Under the pieces are notes generated by a model that did not search any database, was not told where the DNA came from, and was given only the letters and a program-made list of their open reading frames with translations. The translations under genes and the position numbers were made by a program. Below, one piece after another: positions 13,401 through 27,700 of a stretch of 64,000 bases of DNA. The stretch comes from Tubiluchus corallicola (taxonomy: Eukaryota; Priapulida; Priapulimorpha; Priapulimorphida; Tubiluchidae), in NCBI GenBank assembly GCA_030141605.1, contig JAQGDQ010000032.1, positions 355,501 through 419,500 of the forward strand, given 5' to 3'. Numbering within the stretch: position 1 is the stretch's first letter; every line of letters starts with the position of its first letter.

Positions 13401-16130
13401 GTGCTGCATAGAAAAATACTAGCCAAACTAGATCCAACAAAAGTTCAAAGCAATTCTTCATACAACATGCATTTATTCATTAACAGATATAAGAAAATGA
13501 TTTTAAAATGTACATTCAATACATTCAATTCTCAATTCTCTAATTTGAGCACAGTGGAGTAGTTAAGGGGGCAGTCCGCCATGGATGACACCTTTCAGAG
13601 GGCGGCACTTTGATAAAGTGCACTGAAAAAGCTGATTCTGTAGGAACAGTAAAAAAGGCGTTACAAAACTTATATAGTGCGTGTACAGTAGACAAATATT
13701 GTTGACTAATTAGCTCATCAATAATTGTTGCATAATTTGTCTATCATAATTGATGCGTCTATTGTTGTAGTCATTATGACATTTGAATTTTCATTGTTTT
13801 AGGAATAGTGCGAGTTTGCAGATGGCGGTATTTAATTTTCTTAACAGTAATTTAACAAACATTTAAATGTTATCGCCTATACCTATATAGTGCTTTTAAA
13901 CGTGCTGGGACAAGAATTTATTTATTCACAAACAAATCTTTTTAATAGCACTTTATTATTTCATCAAATTACCTCTACAAGATACTGTAATTGCAACACA
14001 ATACTACTAAATTTTACAAATCTAATATCTCAAGGATGTAGGTCTGTTGTCAATACAGAATGATTGACTAAAATTTAAATGTACATAACACAGAAAATCA
14101 GTGAAAGCAAGCATGCTGATTTTATGCTATTTGTCAATTTCAGTTATCTTAACAAGTGTACTGTTTTTTAGTATTTATTCAACATTGACAGAGTTCCCAA
14201 ACATTGTTAATCTAGTTCATAAGAAAAGGAGAAGCCTAGGTGGTAGATGCAGGACTGAGGTTTTCTAACCATAAAAGCTACCATAACCACCATAACTGCC
14301 ATATCCACCATAGCCTCTTCCATAGCCTCCATACAAGCTACCATAACCTCCGTAGCCTCTACCATAGCCTCCATAGCCTCCATATAAGCTTCCATAGCCT
14401 CTACCATAGCCTCCATAGCCTCTACCATAGCCTCCATACAAGCTTCCATAGCCTCTACCGTAGCCTCCATAGCCTCTACCGTAGCCTCCATAGCCTCTAC
14501 CATAGCCTCCATAGCCGCTACCATAACCACCATAACCACCATATGAACTTCCGTAGCCTCTACCATAGCCTCCATATCCTCCATAGCCTCCATAACCACC
14601 TAAACCTCCATATCCCCCAAAACCTCCATAACTGCTATATCCCCATGAGTATGTTACAGCTAGTATCTGAAAGCAAAAACAATAGTAACTTAAAAACTAA
14701 TTAAGTATTATGGTAGATGTTAAATAATACAGGTTTACTACTTTCATTCATTTCTAAGTGAAAAATAATAGAACAATGGTTATAGACATCTTTCTTATCA
14801 TCATACATGTGCTTCACCCTACTAAGGGCTTCACTGGGGACCGTAAACCAAATCAAACATAATATTATTCACTAAAACACAGTTATACAGAAGTTACACA
14901 GGTTATGCATTGAGTATGAGATATAAACATTTCAAAAAACTTAACAGAATTCTCTACATTTGTGCCAAAAGTGGAATAAAAACACAGAATTTGATGGCAA
15001 GCCATAGTTTGCTATATGCAGGCCTGATGTAGGCACTAGATAAAAAACCAACCCTACCAACACAAACTATAAGTCTGTTTATGCCCATGTACCGGAAGGA
15101 AGGTACCATCTATACTAAACCCTTCAAAAGGTTATAGTAGGTAAACTCATTTCTAGAGTTTGAACCAGGTGAATGCCTTTCAATAAATATAGTTTCCAAA
15201 CACTCTTAAATTCTAGCTTCCAAAATGTAGGAGTATTCAGGTAAGTTTTTTGAAATGTTCATAACCGATACTCAATGCATAAGCTGTGTAGTTTCTCTAT
15301 AACTGTGTTTTGGTGAATAACGTTATGTTTAATTTGGTTAAAATCCCTGGGGAAGGGAAAGCACGTGTACAACGATATCTATTAAATGAGACCGCACTAG
15401 TTGCTGCATTAGTAACCAGACTGCAAATGACAAAATGTGGCTGCACTGCAGTTTGCAATAGGTGGTGGTCATTGCAAAAGTATCACTTGCAAGTTCAAAA
15501 ATGAAATAAAATTTGTTCATAAAGACAGTGTTTTCTAAAAAGTTGATTCCAGACATAAAGCTGCAGGTCTTAATTTAGCACCTTAATTTAAATCAAAATG
15601 TGTGTATTCAACCCAGGGTTCGTTATAGGATTAGCAATTTTTATTGTCAAACATTCGTGCCAAACAGAAATCTTGTTGTTTCACTGTCATTCCATTTTTG
15701 TTGACAATTTTTGATGAATCTATTGTAAGTATGATAAGATGCAGGATTGCTATAAATAAGCCATTTTAAGCTGCAGCTATGAAGGCACAGATTCGAAAGT
15801 TCCGAGAGGATTGCTTCCAGATGCTCAATGAAAATCACAATTTTATTAATCACATTAGGTGTATTAATAAAAGCATCAAACAAAAATATTCCTCGAATTT
15901 TAGTTGAATTTTTCTACGATATGTTTGTTGGCAAGCACCCTTACGAAAGTTCTAAATATGTTATCATCAACACGTCCTTAATAAGTCATAAATCTTGCAA
16001 GTATAACTCTTTGACTTTATCCTCCAGGCAAATCCAGCTGTTCAACTAAAATAAATTTTCTGAATTTTTCATGACAAATTAAAATGCAAATTTCACTTGC
16101 AAATACTGTCTTGCCTAAAAAGTATATAAA

Positions 16131-16167
<37 letters not shown>

Positions 16168-19100
16168 TGTGTTTGATTACATGCTATGCTTGCACTTTTA
16201 GCCAAGTGTTGATTTTGGTGAATGGTTGAAGATATGAAGATATATTGCATACTGTGAATTAATAAATTCTACGTAAAAAGTTACATCTGTATAATTATGT
16301 TCACTGTCTATCAGTTGCAATCAATATTTGATACTTTCCTAAACCTTTTAGATTAAAAACATCAAATGTTCCTTTGAAGAAGAGCACATAATTATTTGAA
16401 ATACAATGAAACTGTATCTCATGCATTAACAGAATACCACATTTCTTATCTTCTAAAACAATTTTCCAATTTTAGCTTAGCATTTTACATTTGTTCTCAC
16501 TAAGGATCTCGCTAAGAATTTATCAACTAAAAACATGTTCTAACAAAACTGCCGTTACAGTAAATAAACATAAACCAGTCTACTACATAAAAATTATTTT
16601 ATACACTACACAATTTTCTAATTCTCCCTTCAGGTTTATTCATAAACTTGATTCTTTCCTCAAGCAATTTACGGAAACAGATTAAATCGTGCAAGGGCAG
16701 TGAAAAACAGTTAAATATTTTATAAACGTCAAAATATGTTAAGACTTTACACTTACAGATGCAAGAACTAACAACATGAAAACGAATTTGGACTCCATTT
16801 TAAATTCTAAGCACACTCTTTCAGTCCTGTAAAAATGTAATGAAACATGTTCACACATATTACTTCTACTACTATTACTGTAAAATTACTTGCAGTAAAA
16901 ATGTTTCTGGTAAATGCCTTTGGGAGAAAAGCAGTACTTATTTAACTCTTAGTACTTTACAGAAGCACAAGATAGAGCAAAAATATCACTGAAGGAAATG
17001 CTTCAAAAACAGTTTATTGGAGTAGCAAAAAGTGAAGAATTAATAAGTGCGTTAAACAGAAAATTAATACTTAAATATACTAATTAATAATTAATTTTAT
17101 GAAATCAAGAACTAAAAATGCAAATAAGAATATAATTTATAATAACTTAGAATATAATAACTCAGAATGTGAATTTAGAAGTAAGAATTGTACAAACATT
17201 AAACAACATGAGCATGTGATTGTGATAAAAAAAATTACAAAAAACAACAATACAAAAAACTGAATTATGAAATCGGACGTTACACTTAGTAGTTTGTACA
17301 GAACTGAAATTGAAAATTAATGAAAATACGTTACAAAAAGTTTGAAAGACTTGAATATAAAACGAACAAAAATTGAAATTCTCACCTAGGTTAGATGATC
17401 AAAAAAGTAGCTGTGCTTTGACCACTGCTATAGTCTAGAACTTTCTAGTCTAGAAATAACATCCAGGACAGGATGGTTTTTATAGCATAATTAATGCAGT
17501 ATGCTGATGCATGACAAAATATAGGAGCTCCGCCGAATTTCAATTTCCCTGCCGCATGTTACATGAAAGAATCACATGTCCTTGATACCAGTCAAATGTC
17601 ATAAATTATTATTTGATAGCGTGACCCTAGGGCTAACTGTCTATCAAAAAATGCTATCTATTTAAAGATTAGCCTTGACCAAAATGTACAGGTAATGTAT
17701 AATATCGTACGATTTTGAACCAGCATTCATGATTAAACTTGTTCTAAGCTCAGAGTTAACTATTCTAAAAAACAAATGTGTGGGACAGGATGTAATGTTT
17801 GCATACTATCGAATTATAAGCTGTACTGTTGAAAGTGAAGGCTAGCTGAGTTTCACGTTTTGCCAGTTTGCTTTCACATATATAATCAGACATACAAAAC
17901 TGCTTATTAATTATTTACCTTACAAAGGACAAAACCAAATCAAAATCAGTACTTAGCAAAGAATTCAAGCTGACACTAGGATAACACAATTAACTCTTAA
18001 TGATAAGAATAGTGACAATTGAATTAAAAAAATCTTACAATTACAAAACAAGAAAAAAGGAGACAGAGAAGATGTTTCAAAGAACCACTGTACTTTATCT
18101 TTTCTCTTCCACGTGAAGATAAAGCACAATGGTATGTTGAAATGTTGTGTCTTTTCTTTCTTGTTTTTAATTGTGAAATTTTTTAAATCACTGACGACAG
18201 AAATTTTGCTAAATTGTTCGACACAGTGTAACGCATAAAACTGTGCACATATTAAATAATCATCATATTAGTAGTGGGACGGGCCAGAGTAAAAAAAAAA
18301 TCAAATGTTAATTTCATCAGCTGCTCTGTAGCGCATCACCAGGATGTACATGTGTGTGTACGCAATACAGATATGTGCAATTGCAGTCTCTGGCTTGTAA
18401 GTGATAGTATGATGAAAACGTGAGAAGAAAATGTTAGAAACTAACTGTCACAAAAGAAACATAACCAGTTCTACCACTATTGCCAAGCCACATTAAAATC
18501 AGTGACACACCAAGGTATAGCCTGAAGCACTGTAGTTATCACTATCAAATCTTTTCCAGGAAAATACTAGGCTATACGGATTTTTACAGCTATTCTTTCA
18601 CAGATATAAACCAAACCCGAAACTAATAAAGGAATTAAATTTTGCGTGTATTTTTATAAAGTTCGGTACACTGCAAGCTGGAATCCAGCATTCAATGGCA
18701 GGGCCTACTCAAAGACGTTTGTGGTGAAACTTGCGGTTGGCTCATTATAATCTCATGTTAAGTTAACAAGATATTCATTAGAAACAGGAATTAAAAAACT
18801 TTAGATGCAAATTATTAATTCTAGTGCTACAACTGGAAGAGAGAAGGACCTGAGTATAAATGTCATGTTCATGCAATTTACCAACCTTAGCAAAGTACAG
18901 GGCTTAGTGAATATTTCATTATCACCTAGACAACTACTACCATCACTGAAATATTAAGTTAGCTCAGAAGCCCAATAATTGACATTTTTTTTCAATAAAT
19001 AATAAGCACAAAAGTTGCTTGAATGATCTGAAAAATGCTCTGACAAAACACACATCTTTTTAGAGACTGTTGGCAGTCTTACTTTCTAACTGTGGCCCTT

Positions 19101-22100
19101 ACTTCGAACACTCATCTTTGGCTTTGTTGATGTGGCATTGGGGGTTTACATGTTAGACAATCTTCCCTGTTAGGTGACGAGAGAGTACCAAACTAAAAAT
19201 GTGAGCAATATGGTCTTACCTAAAGAAGAAAAGAAGAAATCAAACAATAATTATAATTCAGACTTGTTTATTTCAAATTTACAAATCACAAGTATTATAT
19301 ATTAACAGAAATATACTAAGTATTATGTAATTAACAGTTACTTTACAGAATAACACATATACAACTATACAAGTATTTGCAATTATTAATCAGTTAAACA
19401 TCAGTTTATAGCATGCTTTAGTTTACCTTTATGTAAAAAAAACTTTAGGTAATCATCAAGAAATCACATTGAAACTTTGGCAGAAAGGAAGTGCTACAAA
19501 TAAAGCTAGAATTCCATGCAAATCCCTTTACTCCATTTGCCACTATGACATTCCATTTTTAGAACTTTTTCTAACTTACTAAGGCACTGCAACTCGGTTG
19601 CTTACTCTGAAGCCCTGAATTCATACAATTCTTAACGTAAGAAAACAAGAAACGTACGATAAATTGGATGAACTCAACAAAGATAATGTGATAAAGACAG
19701 TTAATTGAAGCAAATTTCAAAAGGCACTTACACAAATATATAAAATGCTAATTATTTTCACCAGATTAAAGCCTTTAGAACAAACAGCCCATTTACAAAA
19801 AAAATTATACCTGCATACAATACAATTAAAATATTTGTTAATTTTAACAACTTTTGGGGGACATTCCCAGAAGTTCTCTATTACCAAAAATAATCATGTT
19901 AATCACAAAGTGCGTAACGCTAAAACCAAAATACCATGTTATTCTCGTCTGCAAATATAATGGCAGTATAGAGTCAAAAATGCCTTGTAAACATAAATAA
20001 AAAAATTATCATCTCGCTATCGTTATGTACTATAAAGAAGTACTTCTAAGTAAACATTTATTATTAACTTAATTATTAAATTTGTTTTTGATTCTTTTCA
20101 GTACCAAATATGAAGATATTACATGCCTCTTGCATTAAGTGAACTGATTCCTTCACGATATTCTTGATGATCCAAATGACATTCCATTGGCTACTGTTTT
20201 ACCTTTTCAAATCACAAAAACTGAGCTACGCAAAATTACACATATACATGTTTAAGTCCTGACTGTTTCACACATTTTGGCGCTTCTAACCAAAAAAGCT
20301 TGAGCCACCATAACCGCCACCATAACTACTTCCATAGCCACCACCTGAACCGTAACCACCACCAAAACCACCCGAGCCGTAACCACCACCAAAACCACGC
20401 GAGCTGTAACCACCGCCATAACCACCCGAGCTGTATCCACCACCATATCCACCAAAACCTCTTCCACCATAACCACCTAATCCACCATAACCCCCATAAC
20501 CGCCTAAGCCGCCATAACTGCCTGAGCCACCATAGCCTCTTCCAAAACCACCATATCCACCACCGTAGCTTCGTCCATATCCACCAAATCCACCATAGCC
20601 ACTTCCATAACCTCCATATCCTCTTCCGTATCCACCATATCCACCAGAGCCTCTTCCATATCCTCCATAGCCCCGACCATAACCTCCATATCCTCCCCCA
20701 TATCCGCCAGAGCGTCTTCCATATCCACCACGACTACTAATGCCATAATTGTAAGGATATCCCCATATAGACGAACCATAACCACGGTAAGCACTTCCAT
20801 AGCCACCATATCTGTCATAGCCACCATAACCGCCTGCATCACCGTATCGTACATTGCCAACATTGTTGAAAAGAGGAGCCCAAAACTGAGCCCTATAGGA
20901 ATAGGTCATAGCAAGAACCTGCAAAAATATCAATAGTGAGTTGTATAGCCCTAATTCATTTCACCCTAGCTTTTTAATTCATTTTTACTTTATTGCACTT
21001 TACCTATGTTATACCATAGTAATTCTTTGGTAGCCGATTATTAACGAATATTATGGATTGTTGTCAAATGTGACATTGACTGTCATTTTCTGAAAGCGAT
21101 GCCTATGAACCAGTTGTATAACACTCTATATAATAATCTATTGTTGAAGAACATTTATTGGCTACTCAAACAATGCAAAGATAGGTGAAGAAGGTGCTCA
21201 CAGTAGTTGTAAAGGAAATACAGTAAGTCGTCACTTAACGATTCCCCGTTTACTAACATTTTGTTTGACCACCTTTTTCTCACTTAACAACTCATGTTTC
21301 GTTTTAACGACAATTTTTTTGGTTTGTTCATAACCATTTTTCATTTTATCAATAATTTTTTTACCTAATACGAAACATTAAGACAGTATAATTACACTGC
21401 ATTATTCTACTGTAAAAGTGACTAGTAATATAAAACTGTACAATTATTACGTTTTTGTTTCTCGACGGATTACCATATGTAGCCATTTGTATCAAGCGAG
21501 ATCGGTATGCAATTTATATGCTTCCAGGCAAACTTTATGGGAAAGAATTTTGCCTGCAACCTGTTGCGATAGCAATCAGACTGAGTATTTGGACGAAAAT
21601 GTCCCAAGGTCGCCCTGGGGCTTGGCTTTCAATATGCAGTATTTAACTGCTAGTTGACTAGGGTTTCAAGGTTAACTAAAGAGACACCATTAGTTAGATA
21701 TTGGTAAGAAAGATAGGTAGTTTCAAGCAAGCAGAATATTTATCAGTAGAAATGTAAATAAAACTCATAAACATTTAATTTATATGATTAAACAGCACTG
21801 ATTTGGAATGTATCTCTATTCTTTTACAATACTTTTTAAGGAAGTCTAGGCTTTGTTTAACAATGTTTCGCTTACCGTCACGTTTAGCAAGGAACACATT
21901 AAACATCGTTAAGCAAGGACTTATTGTACACAATGGAACTGGTGAATTATAATATAACCCCACATCTCAAAAGGTAGACTACTAAATGCCACGGGTAAAA
22001 GTGGATCATGTTACTGCAAAATGTACTTAGAATTCCCATGACAGCTAAGTAGTTTTAATGCCTCCATTGCTACCTATAAATGCAATTATGGGGAATAGTC

Positions 22101-24619
22101 ATAAAGTGTATACTTTAGCATACTTAGCATACATAATTATACTATAGTTTAAGAAGATGCAAAATGGTCTGAGAGCATGCCAGCGTTGCCAACATTTATT
22201 ACCCTCCCTAAATACACTGGCATAATAATAATGATAGTGCAAGACCTTGAAATGCAATACGGGCTGATATGGCAAAATTCATCACATATGAGTCTTGTTA
22301 TGGGTTACTGTATATATTATAAGCTTGCATATTGGCACAATGAAACAAGACATGCCTTGAGGTCTCTCCAAAGAACAGAAAATAACATAGTGGCACCAGG
22401 CACAATGAATTATAAGTAGCAATTATATACTGCACTTATATGTGTTTAAATGTAATTACATATGGAAAATGTCTGATCTGGAAAGCAAACATTATGACTA
22501 AATCAGTAATTTTTTTACTGCTAATATGTCACTGTAGTAAAAGATGTACCAAAGTAACTAGCAAAAAATGATATTTATGTATTGGCGTACCACTGGTCAT
22601 GGAATGTTAATTAATGCTTACCGAGGCAAGAACCAGTAGAACAGGCCCGAGTTTACGAGACATAGTGATGTTCAAGTCCTGTAAAAATGAATGATTATAT
22701 TCTAATAGTGGTGTATCAAAAAATCTTATAATTTTGTAAATATATAATAGGCATCATGCACTAACTCCTTTTTTTCAAGAGAAATACCAACAGAAAAAAT
22801 TAAATAAGCAAACAAATAATAAAAACAAAAAATAAATAAATAATTTACCATACGAGTGAATGTTGGAATAAATTGATGAATGAATGAACAAACAAGTGAA
22901 TGAATAAATAAATACAATGACCAAATCAACGAATATGAGTACCTAAATAAAATGCAAACAAATGAATTTTAAACAAGAAGCTAAATACAACTAAAAACTA
23001 ATAATCATTTTTTTAAAAAAATAGGCAGTAAAATTGAATTACAAATGCAAAGTCGCTAAACATAAAAATTCCAAACATTTTCATTTATATACATTAATAC
23101 TTTAATACCTTCAAAAAATACTTACCTATAAGGTGATTAGATCAGCAAAAACGTAGCAAACTAGTCACTTCGACTGTTCTAGAAGCAGCTAATAAAAACA
23201 CGCCCACGAATAGAATGCTTTTATAGCTTCATTAACGTCGAACGCTGAAGCATGACAAGTAAAATTTCATACAGGGATACACCAGAGTCATCACAATCAT
23301 TGCATTATATTATCCTTCACTGAATAATCACTGCACTATTAAAAGCAGCAGCAGCCAATGGCAAATCACCTCATCAGGTTTTTACTATTCGCTCAATGTT
23401 TTGGTCACTGAAAAGGTCAACTATTCATTCATACTTTCTAAACAATTCATGCTAGAACCTTTGACCTTTGAACTACAAAACTGCCAGAATAATAATTGAC
23501 ATGCCACTAAAATTATGTAGAACTTCAAATTTCCACTACTAACTCTGTTTACTTCTTATTATGTCCATGCAAAAGAAACTTTTTCAAGAATTGGAATTTT
23601 ATTTAGACTTAGCATGTTAATGAGTTACTGTATGTTTTGCATAGCAATTATCAAAAACATATTTATGAATCAACATGGTTCCTTGAACAGAAATGATAGC
23701 TTTTGCCATAATACTAAAAGTATGTTAATTATGAAAAAATTACAGTTTAATAAGGCTCATACCTGTCAAGTGCATTAAAATTCAAGAACGCATTTCTCTT
23801 TGCCAAGGGCAGGGTATGTAAGGTTGCAACTTTCAAAACTGATTGCTAATATCGAGAATGTATTAATGTTACCCCATAAGCTGCCATGATGTAAATAATA
23901 TAATTTGCACTAAACATCAACTCATTATGAGCAATGGGTAAAGTTACTATGCTTGCTATGTGCATTAAACGAAACAACTATCATAAAAATATGGTGATAT
24001 CATGACGGAATCTCTACAATGTACCACAGCAATTAAAAAACAATTTACTATCATAAGTGCTCAGAATACATTTGAACATTGTAAAACTGATCAGAAACAT
24101 TTATTGGTAACTTGATTATTAGTAAATGAATGATCAACCAAAAACGACTTCGGAATTCTTAGCAAGTCTAGCTGTTATTCTAAACAAATACATAATACAA
24201 GAATAACTAACATTCACATACCTGGTGGTAATCAATTGTTTCATTTCTGCATCCATCAGAAGGCAAAATATCAGTTAATTTGAACGGAGCCTGAAATATA
24301 CCAGAAATCATTTAGTTATAAAGCTTAGCAAGTGTTTTATTTTCATCCACTCCAAGCAAGCTGTTAGGCACTCAAAATCAAAAAAGAAGTTCGGTATAAA
24401 AAACTCTGCCCCTCTCATGTTGCCTGTTTGCTGATCACAAGCTCGTGCTTGGCCAAAGAAAATGGCACAACTGGCTCAAAACTTTTGGGATGAATCCAGT
24501 ATACAGGCTTTACTGCTAAGCAATAGTGTTACTGCACTTACAGACTCCAAAGCACAAGTTCAGAATCATAGTCATTGATATTATTCGAATAAGATGATAA
24601 TAATAATAATAATAATAAT

Positions 24620-24713
<94 letters not shown>

Positions 24714-27700
24714 GAGCCCGTATAAAGTGACCATTTAAATTCCGTGGAGTATTATTAATCTACACATACTCCATTGCTCAGTTAGAATTGAGAAGCAGTT
24801 CCAGAGGGGTCCAGACCCCTCCATTTGATACGAAAAATTTAAGTATAACGGGCATTCCGTTTGCCAAGTAAAGCTCTGAAATTGAACTTCATACTGCAAC
24901 CCTGAATTAAAGCTTTGCGAAATGAGGAGGCCTGTGTACTTGATCGGCCACTGGCATTGTCTGACAACATTACTCTCTATGTGATTGTAGTGTAGCTCAA
25001 TGTACGAAAATATCGTTACGAAGCGGAGGCGGAGGCGGAGTTAGAGTGCTATTAGGAAATGATTCATGATCCGGCCCATGCAAGGATTCATAACTGCCAT
25101 CAGTGTGCTTATTTCCTGCTATAATTAGCATTCCTGATCTACCTAGACGTTTGCTGGAAGCAACCGACTGTTAGTAATTAAACAATCTTCTTTAGATGTA
25201 TATAATATGCTGCTGGTTCAGCTGTGTTTGTAGATAAGGTTTTTAACAAATCGATGCCTTGAAATTGACAAAACTGCTAAATTTGTAATACCAGTAATTA
25301 TCATAATTACTATTTAGTGCACTTAGACAGAAATTGTACTCTTCATTGCAGAAACCTTATTTGAAAGCATAGGTTTTTACACAGGTATTTTTACATAGGT
25401 ATATATATATATATATACAAAGTATCTTACAGTCAAAGTAATGGGTAATGAAATGGCATAGCACGATCTTTTACAGTGTACGTTAATTTTCATCAATAAA
25501 TTAGTTAAGGAATGCACTTACAGACTACAGACTGTTAAGTTAAAGGCAATAATATGTAATTATTGTGATAACATACTAACAAGGCTAGCATGGTATTACA
25601 ATAGGCTAAACCAAGAAACCTCAAAAGGATTCAAAAGCTTGAACTAATGTCATCCTGTTGTCTCATATACATGTGCATACTAAGAATCATACTAATTTTC
25701 CAAATAATGCTTTAGTAATCTAAGTCAAGCGTTAGCAAATGAGATCTGATTTCAGATTTTTGCCTAAAATAAGTGAGTATATTTGTGATGTAGTTTTTGG
25801 TTGAAGACTCAGTCCAAATTGCTACTCATCTAGATGCTGTTATTGCTCGTCTTATTGAGAAGATGACATTTAAAAAAGTATCAGGCATTACGAATTTGCA
25901 ATGGATTATCATGAAACTTCACAAGGATATATACTGGAACAAATTCTGCACCAATTGAGAATCCAATGTATTAAAGATGGCATTAAATGACATCATTTTC
26001 GTATCATAAATACTAGATCGAATTTCGCATCAACAGATGGAGTTGGATTTTCGATCGAATGCATTGAATTCAAGATGGCAGCAATAATATCATTTTCATA
26101 TCATGAATACTAGATCAAATTTCGCATCAACTGACTGATTTGGACTTTTGATCCACACATCTTGAATTCAAGATACAGCATTGACAACTTTTCTAAAAAA
26201 TATAAGAACCTAAGCCTAAACCTGCGAATAAATACATACTAAAATAAATTCAGTATCTATTGAGGAAAACACATTTTTGGTTCACCAACTTGTAGTGAGA
26301 ACAAGGCCAATAGTTTGAGTCAAACTTATTCGTGCAGCTCAGCACTCTACAAGCTAGGATTCAACACTCAATGATGGGGTGACTCGGGCCTACTTGATAT
26401 ACATCCCTAGATTCTCTAAGATGAAACACTAAACCAGCAGAAATATTCTTTTTCAAGTTTTCATGCCAATAGCTAGTTAATTGGAGTTTTATGTGTCACC
26501 AGGCCCAAAGAGAGGGGAGTGCAGCCAGTACATTGCTCTGGGGTTCCATGAAGTCTGGGGGCCCACAAATATTAAATTTTGTACGTTGACAAAGACCAGT
26601 ATTCGTGTCAATCAGACACCTTACAGATGCATATTCTTTTTACAATACCTGCTACTGCTGCCTATGTAGAGTGCTCATTCAGCAAACTAAAACAGATTGA
26701 AAATTTCGTTAGATCCAGAATCACACAGGGATGGCTAGTAGACCCAGCAACATTGAGTACTGAAGCTGAACTTGCAAGAAAAGTCAATTTTGATGGAGCT
26801 ATTCATTGTTTTGTAAGGAAAAAGCCCAAACAGCCCCTTTATTTAGCAGAAAATGAATTGGGATGTATTATGGTTCACTGTGAATAAACATAATTCAGTT
26901 ATTAAGGAATAAAGACTATTGAACATAAATAATTGCATTATATTTTATAGTCTTCATGCACTTGTACAGGGGAGGGGGCCCAAAATTTGTCTTGGCTTGG
27001 CACGTAAAAATTCTTTCAGCTGCCTGTGCATCATAACTAAACATAACATGACTTGCAGGAGAGCCTCAGGCAAACAAGCGAACACTGCAGTGCTAGAAGC
27101 CTGTTCCAAATTCCAGAGGCGGATTTAGGATTTTTAAAAGGGAGGGGTCCAAATGTGATCAAGCAAAAAGGCGGATGTGGGGCCCGGGGATGCCAGGGAT
27201 AGCCTCCCCTGTCGCTCAGGTAGGAAGTGGGTGACATGGATTTCCCTTCATTTTAGCCCATTTTGAGCCTTCTAACAAGTACTTGCTGATTAAACTTCAG
27301 AAATTTTTTGGACATTTGTGTTTGAGTTTATAGTTCTAATAACAGTAACTGCTACTACCTTGTATAACAAATAAGAATAAATGGCATAAAAATTCTTAAT
27401 TCTTACAAACCAATGCCTTTTTATTGCCTTAAGACTATCGCCTTGTAGTTTCTGCACTATCACTGTCATTTGCTTTCTTGTCAGATGTCATTTCAGGTTA
27501 ATTTTACTAACCCACAAGTTCTAATTAAGCACCTTGTTGATAGCCAAAATTACATTTACTGCTTATATTATTTATCGAATGAATAATCCAGGTGTTTTTA
27601 AATGTACATGGTTTCTGTACATGGTTACATTCTTGTAAAAACCTATGCTTTCAAATAAGGTTTCTGCAATGCAGAGTACAATTTCTGTCTAAGTGCACTA

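Noticed and set aside
14240-14704. Plus-strand 154-codon His/Ser-rich open frame
   Set aside because: It is the antisense shadow of the Gly/Tyr repeat exon (GGY codons read backwards). The minus strand has the signal peptide, splice sites and promoter.
20300-20740. Plus-strand His/Asn-rich frame and minus-strand Met/Val-rich frames at 20252-20476 and 20504-20863
   Set aside because: Other-frame shadows of the repetitive exon of Gly/Tyr-rich gene 2.
24516-24734. Minus-strand poly-Cys/poly-Tyr open frame
   Set aside because: A translation of the AAC/AAT microsatellite, with no flanking coding signal.
27110-27240. GC-rich GAGGCGGATTTAGG...CGGATGTGGGGCCCGGGG patch
   Set aside because: It looks like one end of a hAT-type repeat inside the long-arm element, but no second end was found.
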